Assembly (NCBI RefSeq): GCF_000204055.1
Contig: NW_006768781.1
Location: 1,345,434-1,409,433 of the forward strand
Reading direction: 5' to 3'
DNA length: 64,000 nucleotides
Origin: Melampsora larici-populina 98AG31
Taxonomy: Eukaryota; Basidiomycota; Pucciniomycetes; Pucciniales; Melampsoraceae
Shown: one piece after another, positions 1 to 11,450 of the stretch
How positions within the stretch are numbered: position 1 is the stretch's first letter
How the letters are laid out: each line of letters begins with the position of its first letter
Made by a program: the position numbers and the translations under genes
The notes under the pieces: model-generated
What the model was told of the DNA's origin: nothing
What the model saw: only the letters and a program-made list of their open reading frames with translations
The model's database searches: none

Positions 1-377
1 GGAGTTGGGTCGTGTAGCAATGTTGATTGATATCAATGCGGGTAGGTATTTTTGTTGAGTGGTGTGTGAAGTCAAAGACTGGTAAGGCTGGTCCCTGTGG
101 AGTATGTATGGGTACGGGTTGGGTAGGTATGTGGGTAAGTCTGATACCTGTGGTGTATGTATCTGGTAGGTTTTGTATGTGGATGGTACAAATTGTGCTA
201 CAGTGGTGTGTTTGAACTGTGGGTGAGTACGTGATAAGGGAGAAAAATGGACTTAGCCATTTCGACATCCCTCCAAGATGCTCCTTAAGATGCAACTTCA
301 TCTTGGCAGTGTGAAGTCGAATACCATTGGGCCATAGGTAAGGCTGTATGGCCTAATGGTATAGGGTTTTGACTTAA
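1..377. other. GT-rich gene-free stretch with an inverted repeat
   Basis: The first ~230 bases are low-complexity and GT-rich, with irregular repeats of GGTAGGT/GTATGT-like words; no convincing coding potential. It is not a fixed-period telomere array. Bases 321-336 and 347-362 form an imperfect inverted repeat (ATACCATTGGGCCATA / TATGGCCTAATGGTAT) around a 10-base spacer, and AAGTC/GACTT extend the pairing outward. It could be a small foldback relic just upstream of the helicase fragment. Confidence 0.5.
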
Positions 378-428
378 GTGTTCAGGTGGGTTTTTTGGCC
401 ATCATATGGTAACTTGGGATGTTGCTTC

Positions 429-1829
429 ATGGCCTCCGATCACATTCCAGCGCTCCTGATGTCAGCAACATGCAGACCTACTGCCATAGACGCCATCAAG
501 AAAAGTCTCAAAATGACACAGAATACCCTGCATATGCTATATGGCGAGTTGGTCCGACCAGAGATCCGCTTGATCAGGTTAACTATGAAAGAATCAATGA
601 AGTCATGCAATGATCTTCTTCAATTTTACCCTCTCCAAAAGGAAATACCCAACGCCTCTCTACCACCAACTTTAGTATATTCTACATCTCAGAATGCTAC
701 ATGGACTACAATTAGGGTATGCAATGATTCCCGAGGTACACCAAACGACTGTTTCAATGGTAGAAGTACCTTTGCATCTCAATATCATGCTTCAACCGGT
801 TCAAAGGACAAGATCCAACGCGCTAGTGATTTTGCAAAAGGCTTTTTCTCACTTCTTTGCTGTACAATGGCGTTGGGGCTTGGTCAAAATTGGACAAGGG
901 TTAGAAGAGTGATCCACGTGGGCAGGGGGGACCCTTTATGCATTGAGCAGATGCTTGGTCAGTGTGGACGTGATGGAAGAGTGGGGTTAGGTTTCCTCCT
1001 TGTAGAGCCAAATCGACGCAAGGGAAAGAATACAATTCAAGACTTTGATCTCAGTGCTTCTCAAAGCGATGATGATCGCATGGATGCCTTGGCTATAACA
1101 AAGGTTTGCTTACACATAGCATTCTACATTGATAACATGTGAGCCAAATTGTGTTTTTGATAGGTTAGATCTTACTGATTTTCATTTGCGTGCTTTAGGA
1201 AGGGTTATATTCCTCTCCTTCCCTTGGACCCCGCGGTCATTGAGGAGAAGCAGCAACAGGCAACTCTTGGCATGCCTGAGTGTCGGTGTTCTAATTGTGA
1301 TCCAATTGGTGCCAATCTCTTGGTCAAAAACCAAAAGTTCCTCTCAATCAGTAACTTTGATGATCTCATGAACAAACCAGATTACAGTCTAGCACCTCCG
1401 ATAACAGTTCCTCATCAACTCAGTATCTCTGAAGTGAATAGACCAGCGCCTACAAAATTTAATTGCACTCCAAAGGACCCAATTCGAACAGATATTGCAA
1501 TGCTAGAGCTTTATAATCTCATTCAGTCATCATTTGATGAGCTCTTCTATTTTACTTACGGACCTAACTCAGATCTGTTTCCACACCTTCTACTCTCAAA
1601 AGATAAAGCATGGATGATCACCAAAAATTATTCACAGCTCATTGATGGAGGTCTGCCACTATGCACTATAATTGGAAGCGAGCCAATTGAGGGAACATAC
1701 ACACTGATATATAGATGCATAGACACATGGAAGCGTAGTTCAATATTTACAGCAAATAAAATCCGATTAGAAGAAATAATTTCAAAGTGGCATCAGGTAG
1801 TTGCGAAGCAAAATGAGCGCAATATCTAA
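429..1829 (+). pseudogene. RecQ-type DNA helicase, 5'-truncated C-terminal part
   Basis: Two exons can be read: 429-1138 and 1199-1829, joined over a GTGAGC...TTTAG intron that keeps phase. The protein begins near helicase motif III (LLMSATCRP), then shows TLVYSTSQNAT, LLCCTMALGLGQNW and the motif VI region HVGRGDP...QMLGQCGRDGR, followed by the C-terminal block GMPECRCSNC found in rust RecQ-like proteins. RecQ enzymes are 3'-5' DNA helicases that act in recombination and repair; rusts carry many copies of this subfamily. Here the Walker A and DEAD-box half is absent upstream, so ATP hydrolysis is not expected. The expected second arginine-finger position in QxxGRxGRDG reads Q instead of R. 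The start is only the first ATG of the recognisable frame. Most likely a truncated family copy rather than a working gene. Confidence 0.75.
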
Positions 1830-3177
1830 AAACTAAAAAGATACAATCCCGACCCCGCTCTTCTCGGTACTCCGGATTTGTTCCTCAATTCTTGGTCCGG
1901 TCCACCTGGAGGAGATGGAGACCCACCCTATTTATAGTACCTACTGATTGCTTTTCTGTTGTTTCTCTTTTTGTTTGATTGCATTTCCCTCAAATTCCTT
2001 TTGTTGGTGGACTTTTCTTCTGTCGTCAATTGATACCAATCATGTCATACACATTCTTTTAGACCATTGGGCAATATTCTTTGTGCTTTTTGCTTTGGCT
2101 GCACACATTATGATTACTTTTCCTTTGGCCAACACTCGACTCACAACGAAACACATAAAAGGCTCATGTTTTTTGGAACGGGGTCACACCAACCAATCCC
2201 TTTCCAAACTATTTCTCACCACAAGTCCCTGATTAAACTTATTTTGCAAACCACTTCGAGCCAATCTTCAACCTTTGCCGTTGTCCTTTGTCTGGTCACA
2301 AATGTAGATGATGCTTTATACACGTTATTCATAATGCACACATATGCTGACACTGCAAAGCAACCATTGATTGTTGAGAAAACGAGGAACTGGCAAACTC
2401 ATCTTGAAGATGGGAATATAATTTTCTGTAGGAATTTCGATTTCAATTGAAGGTGTGATGTGTTTTTGAAACAGAAATGACACATGAGTCTGCTTTTTAA
2501 GGTTTTTGGGTAGGAACACTGAGGCACGAGTTAACTGTAAAACATCAAAAGTAGAGTCATGTAGGAGCCTTCTTGCCCTTGGAACAGGAAGTATGCAATC
2601 AGGACTGTCACATGCGCCTGGTCTCAAAGGTTAAGCTTCAACATTTCCAAAAATGTCTTGAAAACCGGATTGACAAAAGAAAGTGTACGGGCAAAGATTG
2701 TTCAACTTCTCACTGACTTAAAAGCAGGTGTCCAGTGCTTCCTGAGATTATTCCACTTAGTTAGCACTATTGAGATGGTAAATAAAGTGGGGTAGGTAGT
2801 GTGTAATGTGAAATCTGGTTCAACCGTGTGCAAGTCTGGTTTAATGACACGTTACATCTTGTAGTTACTTTACACCAAATCAACTGCACACCATGAGGTG
2901 CTTTTGAACTGTTGCGGGCTTGCCCGCATGTTCTCTAGTACGAAGAAAAAGAAAAGAAGCTGAGGAAAAAAAGAAAGAAAATACAATCAAAAGCAATAAG
3001 AAGAAAAAAACTGACGCTGATGTATCTCCAATGAATGCAACCTTAATTGCTGAAAGCAGCACAGCAGATCAACATCCTTCAGTTCGGCCAAACAGTATTG
3101 GCCAAGGTCAATCCTCAAGTGTAGCAATTCGGGCTGATCTCAGCAGACCTCGTGAACCAAACTTTGAAGTGAGTAGT
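1830..3177. other. Gap with one short lysine-rich open frame
   Basis: No recognisable gene. An open frame at about 2920-3219 (+) encodes a very basic segment (KRKEAEEKKKENTIKSNKKKK) followed by Ser/Gln-rich sequence; it could be a leftover 3' exon of the helicase fragment upstream or chance low complexity. It overlaps the end of the opposite-strand DUF6589 gene. The rest is AT-rich without features I can support. Confidence 0.35.
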
Positions 3178-6100
3178 TCACAATTGATGCATCATCTCAT
3201 GATCATAATCGCTCAGTGATGACTGACTATCATTTTCATCAACCTCTAAATCCACTTCCCCAGCTTGGCAAACTCCCCACTTGAATCGACTCGGGTTGAA
3301 ATTGATTAAATCTTTTGCTAGGTGCTCTTCCATTTTTTGGATTCCTTTGAACCACATATTATCCACAGGTTTAGTTTGTGGTACCAAATTCGATGCAGCG
3401 CCTGAAGCATGGTTCTTGAAAATTGCATATGCAGATCGGTAGAAGTTTTTCAAAGACGGATGTGTAATTGTTTGGTGATTATTTTGAAATATTGCCTTTG
3501 AGCCTGAGCGGATTTTCAATTTATGTACCAGAATGCGAAACTGTGAAATGGTATTTGTTAGAATCAGGACCGATCTGAGTATTTTAGCACTTCTCCAGTT
3601 TATTAGCTTGACATACCAGTATGATGTTGAGCGAATAGCGGTCTGTCAAACGTTTCACATCAGTTCCTATCCCCTGAAGTCATACAAAGGCCATGTTAGA
3701 TGGAAATCTTTCCGCACAAATCCCACTAAGAAAACTTGATTCTTACTGAATGATTATAGAAATATTTGAGCCAATAATTTTGGATTTCAAGAATGAAATC
3801 TTTGGCGATAAAATGTCCAGCACGGCCACTTGCTGGTACCAGCAAAGTATGCTTGATTAAGGCTGCAAGCTCAGGAGGAAGGCCACTTTCAAGTAGTAAC
3901 ACTAGCCGAGGAAGGTGAAGAGAATAATGAGATAAACCCTTCATGCCTTGCGCCATAAGAGACCATCGCTTCCACATTAATATTAACCTTCCAATATCCC
4001 CTTGGCGCATAGAATCTTCTCCCTCAATTATACTTGCAAAGTCCCGTAATCTCAGACGAAGATTATAAGCATGCCAATCTTTATTGGCCTCAGATTTCTG
4101 TAGGCTGGTTGCAGTGAAATATTCTTCAAAGCACTTGTTGACAACTAATTGTGCAGTATTGACATTATAAAGGTCAACTTCGCCGGGCCAATTACTCAAA
4201 GTTTGCTTTAAGCAAAAGGCTAACGTGGCTGTATGTACTTTTCGGATGATTGTCATAACTGAAGTGAAATCCTTTTTAGCTATTGGTCGGTCTCCTTTTC
4301 CACCAAGTGCATCCCAAAATCTCCAAGCTCCTGAGTCGTTCGAATCTTCAGGATTACCCCAGTGATGTAGCAAAACTGCCTGTCCGATATTCCATAATGT
4401 ATGTGCAGCCCCTGGAATAGTTAGAATGTGGTCCAAAGATTCATCAGAATTAAAAGCTGCAAGCCGCTTCTGTCTTAGTCCTTCGATGTTGATGCAAGTG
4501 CCTAGATCACCTTCAATAACTTGTAAAGCTGTTCCTTTTGGTGTATCAAGTATACCCATTTGCTTTTGTATCAAGGCGAATAGCTGTCCCATTCCTTCGG
4601 CTGAATTTTCTGGAGAGTCCATGAGTTTCAACATGGTGATTGATGGCGCATTTACTGGAATCTGGTCGATTGTAGGGGGGTTGACATCTAAGTGCGGCAG
4701 TGTTTTGTTGTTCGGATTATCTGTTTGGATTATTGATTCTAACCAGGCCCTATTCATCTGTGATTTGATAGTCTTCTCCCAATGGATCCTATCGCTCTGA
4801 GTTGGTAGGAAGTCAGAGAGTGAAACTGGCATATTTAGTGATTTTTGCATCGTCTCCAAGAAATTTTTGCGGCTGTAAGGATCTAATTTTATAGTCTCAC
4901 TTGGATTGCTGTGTTCATCATTCTCACGAGTATTTGACTCATTTGGAACAGGGCTAGCACTGGAATCTGATCCGTCTTGTGATGTTTCCGATTCCGTTGA
5001 AGAAGATTTGGAAGAAGCATGGGGAGTTGATTCTGAACGAGATGAAGTTGTGGAACCTACTGAACCATCTGGAAATGTATTTTTCATTGTATCCTTCAAG
5101 ATGTGACAGTAACCCCAAGATCCGTGAAACTGCCTTGTTGCTGGCTCTACACGTTTAGAATGGATGCGAGCCTCAAAGTCTATGTTGTCAATACACAAAA
5201 AAGGGCGGATGCTGTAATCCTTTGAAAGAACTTGCTTGATATCGTGCTCAGACTTTCTAGCAAGACGGTCGACAGCCTCCACAGCGGTATATCGAGAGGA
5301 GAGAAGGCCAATTGAAAAGAGGTACTCGTGCACACGCGCCGAAACCCCACAAGCCAGTAGTGTTACTGCATTCTGAAGTTGAAAACCATTGCAGCGTCGG
5401 TTGCAAGCAAATGCAATCATGGAACAGACTGTCATTGGAAGCTATTATCCCACACATCAAAAATCAGCCAAAGAGTTAAGTTTGAGTAAGGAGACTCTCA
5501 CTTTTGATAGTCGATGGCCTTCTAGCCGGTTTACATCCAAAGTATTCTCATACTTCAAGCCTTCAAGATCATCCAGTTGATCAACCTCGTCATCATACCC
5601 TTGAGCCTTTCGGTCCACACCTTCTTTACAGACTACCTTAGGTGCTCTATGCCTACGCCCCAGATGACAATTTTGCAGTTTACCCTCAATCAATCTGAAC
5701 AAGAAAGGCATACCTTCTTTGATCTTTGTCTCACGAGCCTCTTCAGCATTGTCATCAAAGAAAGAATTGCTTATAGACTTCGTACTGTAATACGAGCCGT
5801 TTGGAGCTACTCCCTTCCTTGGGTTTTCTTGATTTACTATGATACTGGCCTTAAAAAAAGACCCCAAATTAGGCACCACATATATATGATAGGTGTTAAA
5901 AAATGTCACGAACCTCTGAAAGCATCCAATCATTCCATCTATGTTTTCCTTCATCCGATATTATCACCACTTGTTTTATCGCATCCAAAACCTCCATAGT
6001 CCCATTCAAACCTCGAGCTGCAGCCCAATAACGTCTATGTTCCGGCATCTGGTTCTTTGTTGAAGTGAGGAACTCAACCATGAAATCCTTTGGTGTATAG

Positions 6101-6186
6101 TTCAATTCAGCCATGAACTTATATATGCGCTCTCCCTTGGTACCTCTTGGAGCTTTACTGCTGGTAGTTGTAGTTGGTATGTCCAT
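3178..6186 (-). CDS. DUF6589 domain protein, five exons, apparently intact
   Basis: Reading the minus strand, exons at 6186-5914, 5849-5502, 5441-3747, 3673-3617 and 3540-3178 join in phase with GT-AG introns of 57-76 bases and give about 911 aa. The start is the first ATG (MDIPTTTTS). The large exon carries the features I associate with DUF6589, a family widespread in Basidiomycota with no established biochemical role: FACNRRCNGFQLQNAV near its start, a Ser-rich linker, then SIIEGEDSMRQGDIGR and ASGRAGHFIAKDFILEIQNYWLKYFYNHSG, continued over the small fourth exon. No stop or frameshift was found, which contrasts with the broken elements nearby. Members are often found amid repeats, so it may belong to an uncharacterised mobile element, but no flanking terminal repeats are seen. 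Family assignment is from memory of motif pattern; function unknown. Confidence 0.8.
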
Positions 6187-7030
6187 ATCGAATTGCAACT
6201 AATCAACGTCAAACACACACAAGTTATCTGGTTTCAAGGGTGTTTTAATGAATGTGATTATGAGGTTGTATTGTAAAGTACGGGAATGTAGAGAAGGTAA
6301 ATTCAATTTTGATGGAGATTGAAATGAATATATCAGTAAGATTATTTATTTGTTGAGTAAATCGATCAAGCCGGGTGAATATGAATTAATGATCATCCAG
6401 GAGGTAGAGAGTTCAGATGGAGAATAGAGTCAAGGTGATTTGGAATTGTAAATCATGGAATTGGGGAGAAGTCTAAAGTAAACTACACCGGTGGTAATCT
6501 AAGTTGTGATCATGAGGAATGCGCAAGATACCTCAAACGCACCACAGACCACTTGAACTCTTAGGCTCTCTAAATGTGTGTGAAAGACTATCTCAATTTG
6601 TTGATTTCAATTTGGCATGTGTACGTATTGTGACACAGCTGAATGATCAATTATGGTGCACCCCTTTTGGAAACGCAACAACATACTTCAATCACACTAT
6701 TGTGGTTTGACTCAGCAGGATTTGTAACACCAATGGTTCACTTTAATGCGCACACTACCTTATAACAAACGGCAACTGATGTTAATCAAATCAAAGGGTA
6801 AATGTGAATTGATTTTTGATGATAGGAACAATTGATGTGCTCGATCTTAAGCAGAGGCTGAGTCAAAAATAGGGCAATTCACTGACCTGCATCAGCTGGG
6901 GCAGCTGTTCTACCAACCTAGAGAAGCACATCATCACCGACACCATAAGCAGTCATTATGAACTTTGTATTGACAAGAGTAGAATGCAAAAAAATACAAA
7001 ATAGTCAGGGGGTGATGAAGCTAAGGTTGA
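6187..7030. other. Upstream region of the DUF6589 gene, no gene seen
   Basis: AT-rich sequence presumably holding the DUF6589 promoter on the minus strand. I see no convincing coding region or structured repeat before the minisatellite that begins near 7031. Confidence 0.5.
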
Positions 7031-7650
7031 ATCATTTCCTAGGCGTACAGAAGTACTAAAGGAAAAGTTCCAACATAGCAAGGGAGTAGTAAAAGAGCAG
7101 TGTTTCAATCATTTCCTAGGCGTACGGAAGTACTAAAGGAAAAGTTCCACGTAGCAAGGAGGGTAATAAAAGAGCAAAGTTTCAATCATTTCCTAGGTGT
7201 ACGGAAGTACTAAAGGAAAAGTGTCAACATAGCAAGGAGGGAAATCGAATAACTAAGTTTCAATCATTTCCTAGGCGTACTGAAGTACTAAAGGAAAAGT
7301 TTCAACATAGCAAGGAGGGAAATAGAATAACTAAGTTTCAATCATTTCCTAGGCGTACTAAGTACTAAAGGAAAAGTTTCAACATAGCAAGGAGGGAAAT
7401 AGAATAACTAAGTTTCAATCATTTCCTAGGCGTACTGAAGTACTAAAGGAAAAGTTTCAACATAGCAAGGAGGGAAATAGAATTACTAAGTTTCAATCAT
7501 TTCCTAGGCGTACTGAAGTACTAAAGGAAAAGTTTCAACATAGCAAGGAGGGAAATAAGATAACTAAGTTTGAATCATTTACTGGATGTATTGAACTACA
7601 AAAGGAAAAAAGAAGGTGGTGGCGAGCGATTACAAACAGGCATGTGGGAA
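7031..7650. repeat. 78-bp tandem minisatellite, about eight units, each with a hairpin
   Basis: The word ATCATTTCCTAGG-like recurs at 7031, 7108, 7185, 7263, 7341, 7418 and 7496, with a decayed last unit at 7573, giving a period of 77-78 bases. Central units are nearly identical; the first and last are divergent. Every unit contains TTTCCTAGGCGTACT then GA then AGTACTAAAGGAAA, an almost perfect stem of about 14 bp. Unit 5 has lost two bases in the loop. No coding frame is conserved across units. Confidence 0.92.
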
Positions 7651-7725
7651 GTCAAGGTATTTATATAGCTATACGCTGGACTAGCTTAACAACAAGCCCA
7701 CTGTGCCAGGTGATTTTTGGCACAG

Positions 7726-8242
7726 GGGGCTTGCACATTAAACGACAATTGTTGCGTGACTAATAGCCACCTTTTGGTGGGTGTTTTTTCACTTCACTTT
7801 TACACCACGACCCACAAATGCATTTTCTTCAAAAAAACAGTCAGATGAGCTCTGTCGAGTTATGAAGGAAATGGCCTCTTCAGAATCTTGACAGAGCTCA
7901 TGATTGTGTTGATTCATTGAGGCTGCTTATTTTGAGATTTGAAATTTCAACCGCTAAGATTGTTATGTGTACCCTTAAAAAGGCTCGAGAGATGGTCAAT
8001 TGATTCCCTTAAACAAACTTATTACTTGTTTTCCAGCTCAATTCTTGTGAGCTGGCACTTTTGATTCTATTTTTTTTCTAATAGAAGTTATGTACAAGAT
8101 GCTGAACTCATACCAGCCAGTTTCAGAAACAACATCAAAGTAATGTTGAATGAGATAGGATGGGTTGCATCCAAAAGTGACCCAAATTTCACTTTTTGGG
8201 GCTATTGGTCACGCCAGAGATGTCGTTTAATGTGCAAGTCCC
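7726..8242. mobile_element. Non-autonomous inverted-repeat element (MITE-like), ~517 bp
   Basis: The left end GGGGCTTGCACATTAAACGAC (from 7726) is matched in inverted orientation at the right end by GTCGTTTAATGTGCAAGTCCC (to 8242). After a short divergent patch the arms pair again over GCGTGACTAATAGCC against GGCTATTGGTCACGC. The interior has no open frame. A clear target duplication is not visible, so the exact ends and superfamily are uncertain. The flank just left of it holds a 7-bp inverted repeat (TGTGCCA/TGGCACA). Confidence 0.72.
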
Positions 8243-8309
8243 TCGTGCCTCGGCTTCGGGTTACCGTGAGCTTTTGCACAATTGGACTTGGGTTAAGTTA
8301 GTACGCTGG

Positions 8310-8540
8310 AGGCCAATTGGCCTCCTTACAACGATAAGGAGTGTAGCCTGTTGTCTCAAGGGGCTGGAATGGTCCCTTTTTGATCTTCTATTAAATGAAA
8401 TGCCCCTTGCGACAATAAGGAGTGTACCTTGATTGTCGCAAGGGCCTGGAATGGTCCTTTTGAAACCTTTCATTAAACAAAATACCTCAGGTGGCGATAA
8501 GGAGTGTACCTTGTTGTGACAAGGGCCTAGAAACGCCATG
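8310..8540. repeat. ~82-bp tandem repeat, three decaying copies
   Basis: ATAAGGAGTGTA recurs at 8334, 8415 and 8497, each followed by a (C)TTG..TTGT.. (A)CAAGGGCCT-type segment, a 'ggaatggtcc' segment and a run resembling ATTAAA. Each copy carries a short inverted repeat (CTTGCGACAA with TTGTCGCAAG in the middle copy). It lies immediately right of the 517-bp element and may derive from slippage in its flank. No coding content. Confidence 0.8.
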
Positions 8541-9034
8541 TTTGGGATGTTCTATCAAATCAGCAAACCCTTGAAACGATCTCCAATGAAGAATGCAAGA
8601 CCCTTTGGTTGATAGTGGACTTTTACCTTGCCACAGATTCTTAAAACATAGTCTGTCATTGAAATGTGCAAACTGTCTTATAACATACAGTAACTGATTC
8701 TAATCGAATCTAAGGGTAAGTGCGAATTAGTCTGCGATGATACGAGAGATTGATGTGGCCAATCTTCAGCAGATGCTGGGTCAAATATAAGGAAAAGATA
8801 AGAAAAAGCAGCATAAAACGACTTTTCAAACACTCTGTTCTTTGCAAGAAGTCAAAAGAACACACTCTTCAAGAAAAGCCAAAAGCACACTGTGAAGCAT
8901 GAACGGTGCGAGTTTGCTCTGCATTGATCAGCTTTTTGTCTGCCCTGGATTACACATGTAGGAGGTCATGAACATTATAGTTTACTTTAAAGCTGGTGGA
9001 CTGGCCGGCAGCATCTGTTCGGACGCCCTCGAAG
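8541..9034. other. No gene seen
   Basis: Unstructured intergenic sequence between the 82-bp repeat and the foldback element. A stretch near 8680-8760 resembles a diverged copy of 6770-6850 (shared 'acaaacggcaactgat'/'acatacagtaactgat' and following words), indicating an older local duplication. Confidence 0.4.
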
Positions 9035-9741
9035 ACCTCGGAGAAGCCGAGTGTGTATACGTGATGACCGGAGTCAATGACAGGTCAGTTTAAGATTCAC
9101 AATTTCTGACCAAGCTGTCCGACATGTCAAAGGCTCACAGCAGGGTATCTTGGATGTTACAGAACAACAAAATCTTCAGGAGAACTCTTTGAGGCTTTCT
9201 CAATGCAAATCAAGTATGTTGAAGGTACCATTGTGTGTAGTGCTAATACACGTTCAAGGCCTTCTTTGGGTCAAAAGTGTGTTTGTCAGGCAAATAATGA
9301 GATATGCAGGTTTGAAAAAGTGCCCAGCCAAATGTTTCTTCCTCACACGCCAAATTTGGTGGATAACCCATAAGTCCCTCTCTCGACTACTCGCTCGTCC
9401 GAGAGGGACTTAGTTAAGTTAGCTTATACCACAACTTTGGCGTATGAGCCAGAAAAGTTTTGGTGGGCACTTTTTCAATCCTCTATATCTCCGTACCCTA
9501 CAAACAAAAATCCTCTGGGCCAAAGAGAATCCCTCTGCGCCTGTTCATCCTACACACGCTCATCCCTTCAAATCCCTCTTTTGCGGCCAGGAAAGTCCTT
9601 AACAAAAGGCTTGAGATTTTGCCTTTTCTGTAAGAACCCGACCCGTCTGCTGCGAGCCTTTGACAGGTTGGACACCTTGGTCAGAAATTGTGAATCTTAA
9701 ACCAGGCTGTCATTACGTACGGAACTTGGCGGCTCCGAGGT
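9035..9741. mobile_element. Foldback element with nested palindromic core
   Basis: The arm 9035-9143 is the inverted match of 9647-9741 (shared words TTTAAGATTCACAATTTCTG and GTCAAAGGCTC). Inside it, a second inverted pair (TTGAAAAAGTGCCCA... near 9312 and its complement near 9460-9475) surrounds a central stem AAGTCCCTC...GAGGGACTT at about 9372-9411. There is no convincing coding frame. It is best read as a non-autonomous foldback/MITE, possibly one element inserted in another. A partial inverted relative of 9424-9561 lies at 18012-18150. Confidence 0.78.
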
Positions 9742-10084
9742 TGCCTTTAAAGTGCCAGTCGTCGGCTTCGTAGGTTTAAGCCAAGTTACTAAGGACCAGG
9801 CGCAGGGAGCCCAGATTTTCTTGCCTCCGTATCTGGTTTTCTACTATCAGAGGGGAGATTGACTTTCAATTCGGGAATGATCAGCACCTCAGTTTCTCTG
9901 TATAACAGGTGACAGGGTAATGGCTGTCACGGGGGTACCTATCTATTCCCATGCAGCAGTCCCAGATGTCACAATAGTAGTCACTTGGTTATGGAGAGCC
10001 CTTTCCGATGCTTTGGAACATGGAACACCGATCACTCATCGACTGAACCTTTTGCTTCAAGTTCAACCTCTCCTTCTCGCTTGA
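9742..10084. other. Short gap before the Harbinger relic
   Basis: No gene recognised. It may include 5' flank or terminal sequence of the Harbinger element, but I could not place its terminal repeats. Confidence 0.35.
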
Positions 10085-11450
10085 ATGGGTTCCCTACTGG
10101 TGCATCCGAGCGGACTCCCTCTCTCTAGGTCGCTGGCTTTATCAAATTCCACACTTATGTTTTCTTTGTGGTACCTCTACCACCAAGAAGAACTTCGCGA
10201 GATACTTCAGTACCTGACCTGGATCGAACGATTGGGAGGTGAACCTCTACCCGACCTTTCGGCTTGACGTGTCAACGTGGAGACTTGGCACACACATATC
10301 TGCAAGCTTACCACCCGGTTCTATCCGGACAAAATTCTGGAGATTCAACATTTCAGTGGCTTTCCGGAGTCTATCCTACTGCCGAATCGAGCGAAAGAGG
10401 TTGGTAGTACTGCCCTCGCCATCTACATGGCCCGTCTTGCTACGCCTTCTAGGTATTTCGACCTGTCTCAAACCTTTGGTCGCGACCTTTCAACAATCGG
10501 ACGTATCTGCCGTTGGGTGCAAGCTTGGATGTATGAACACTGGGGACCGCTGTTGCAATGGGATCCGCGACGTTATCTTCCAGCTGTATTGGAGGGTTTT
10601 GCGGCGAGTTTGGTGGAGGCAAGAAATTGTCCAATGGACAATTGTGTGGGGTTTTTAGACGGTCAGTTTGTTGGCTCTACACAGACGTAACTTTGAAAAT
10701 CGCTGACTTTCTATAACCAGGTACTGTGTGGCGAATTGCTCGTCCTAAGTACAACCAGCGGGCCTTCTATAATGGCCACAAAAGGGTTCACAGCCTGAGA
10801 TACCAGGCTGTAGTGACACCGGAGTGAGGTCTGGTCTAGTTATTGGTCTCTTTCAATGTGTATGTTAGCTCATGTGGTGGATATGATGTGAACCAGTGGC
10901 ATGACTGCCAATTTAACAGAGGCGTATATTGGTTCGCGCCACGACACGGCGATTTTACGGATGTCAGGACTAACCAAAGTGTTAGAACGGGATGCCAAAG
11001 GCTTTGGTGGTCGTCAAATGATGCTATATGGTGATCAAGGTTACCAAAACTCGGCCGTCATGCTCACTCCTTATGGTGGACTCAACCTTGCTCCTGATCA
11101 TGCTTGGTTCAATCATGTAATGGCCACTGCGCGAATTGCCGTGGAACACGAATTTGGTCGTGTTCATAATGTCTTCAGGATGTCTCAGTACAAAGGTGAG
11201 TGGCCAGCAAAGTGACTACCGTGGCACAGGTGATAGGCTAATACTAATTAGTTAACTGTGCGCTGGATTATCTAGATAACCTGCGCTTTTATGTCAGTGA
11301 GCTGAACGCTTTGTATCACTGCGCGGTGATACTAGTGAAGAATTTTCTGATCTGTTGCGGCCGAGGCCCCCTGGGCGGGGTAGCAGCGCCACCTACTTTG
11401 GAGGCTTATTTGGTGGGGGTTTGGGTGGTCCCTGAAATGGAGGTTTGACG
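10085..11450 (+). pseudogene. PIF/Harbinger-type transposase (DDE_Tnp_4), broken
   Basis: The frame from 10085 continues through an in-frame TGA at 10265-10267 and reaches DNCVGFLDG, the first catalytic aspartate. An intron (about 10660-10721) then joins to GTVWRIARPKYNQRAFYNGHKR. The second aspartate is in GSRHDTAIL (about 10935) and the glutamate in IAVEHEFGRV (about 11145). A further intron from 11196 to about 11272 leads to DNLRFYVSELNALYHCA. Harbinger transposases cut and paste DNA elements, usually with a 3-bp duplication. Between the first and second catalytic residues the frame is damaged around 10827 (TGA and a small insertion in the expected GLVIGLF segment). The catalytic triad is therefore visible but the gene cannot be translated whole. 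Terminal repeats were not located. Confidence 0.8.

Noticed and set aside
1..235. Telomeric repeat
   Set aside because: GT-rich words are irregular, with no fixed period or TTAGGG-type unit.
7031..7650. CRISPR-like array
   Set aside because: The whole 78-bp unit is repeated with no unique spacers, and the genome is eukaryotic with spliced genes.
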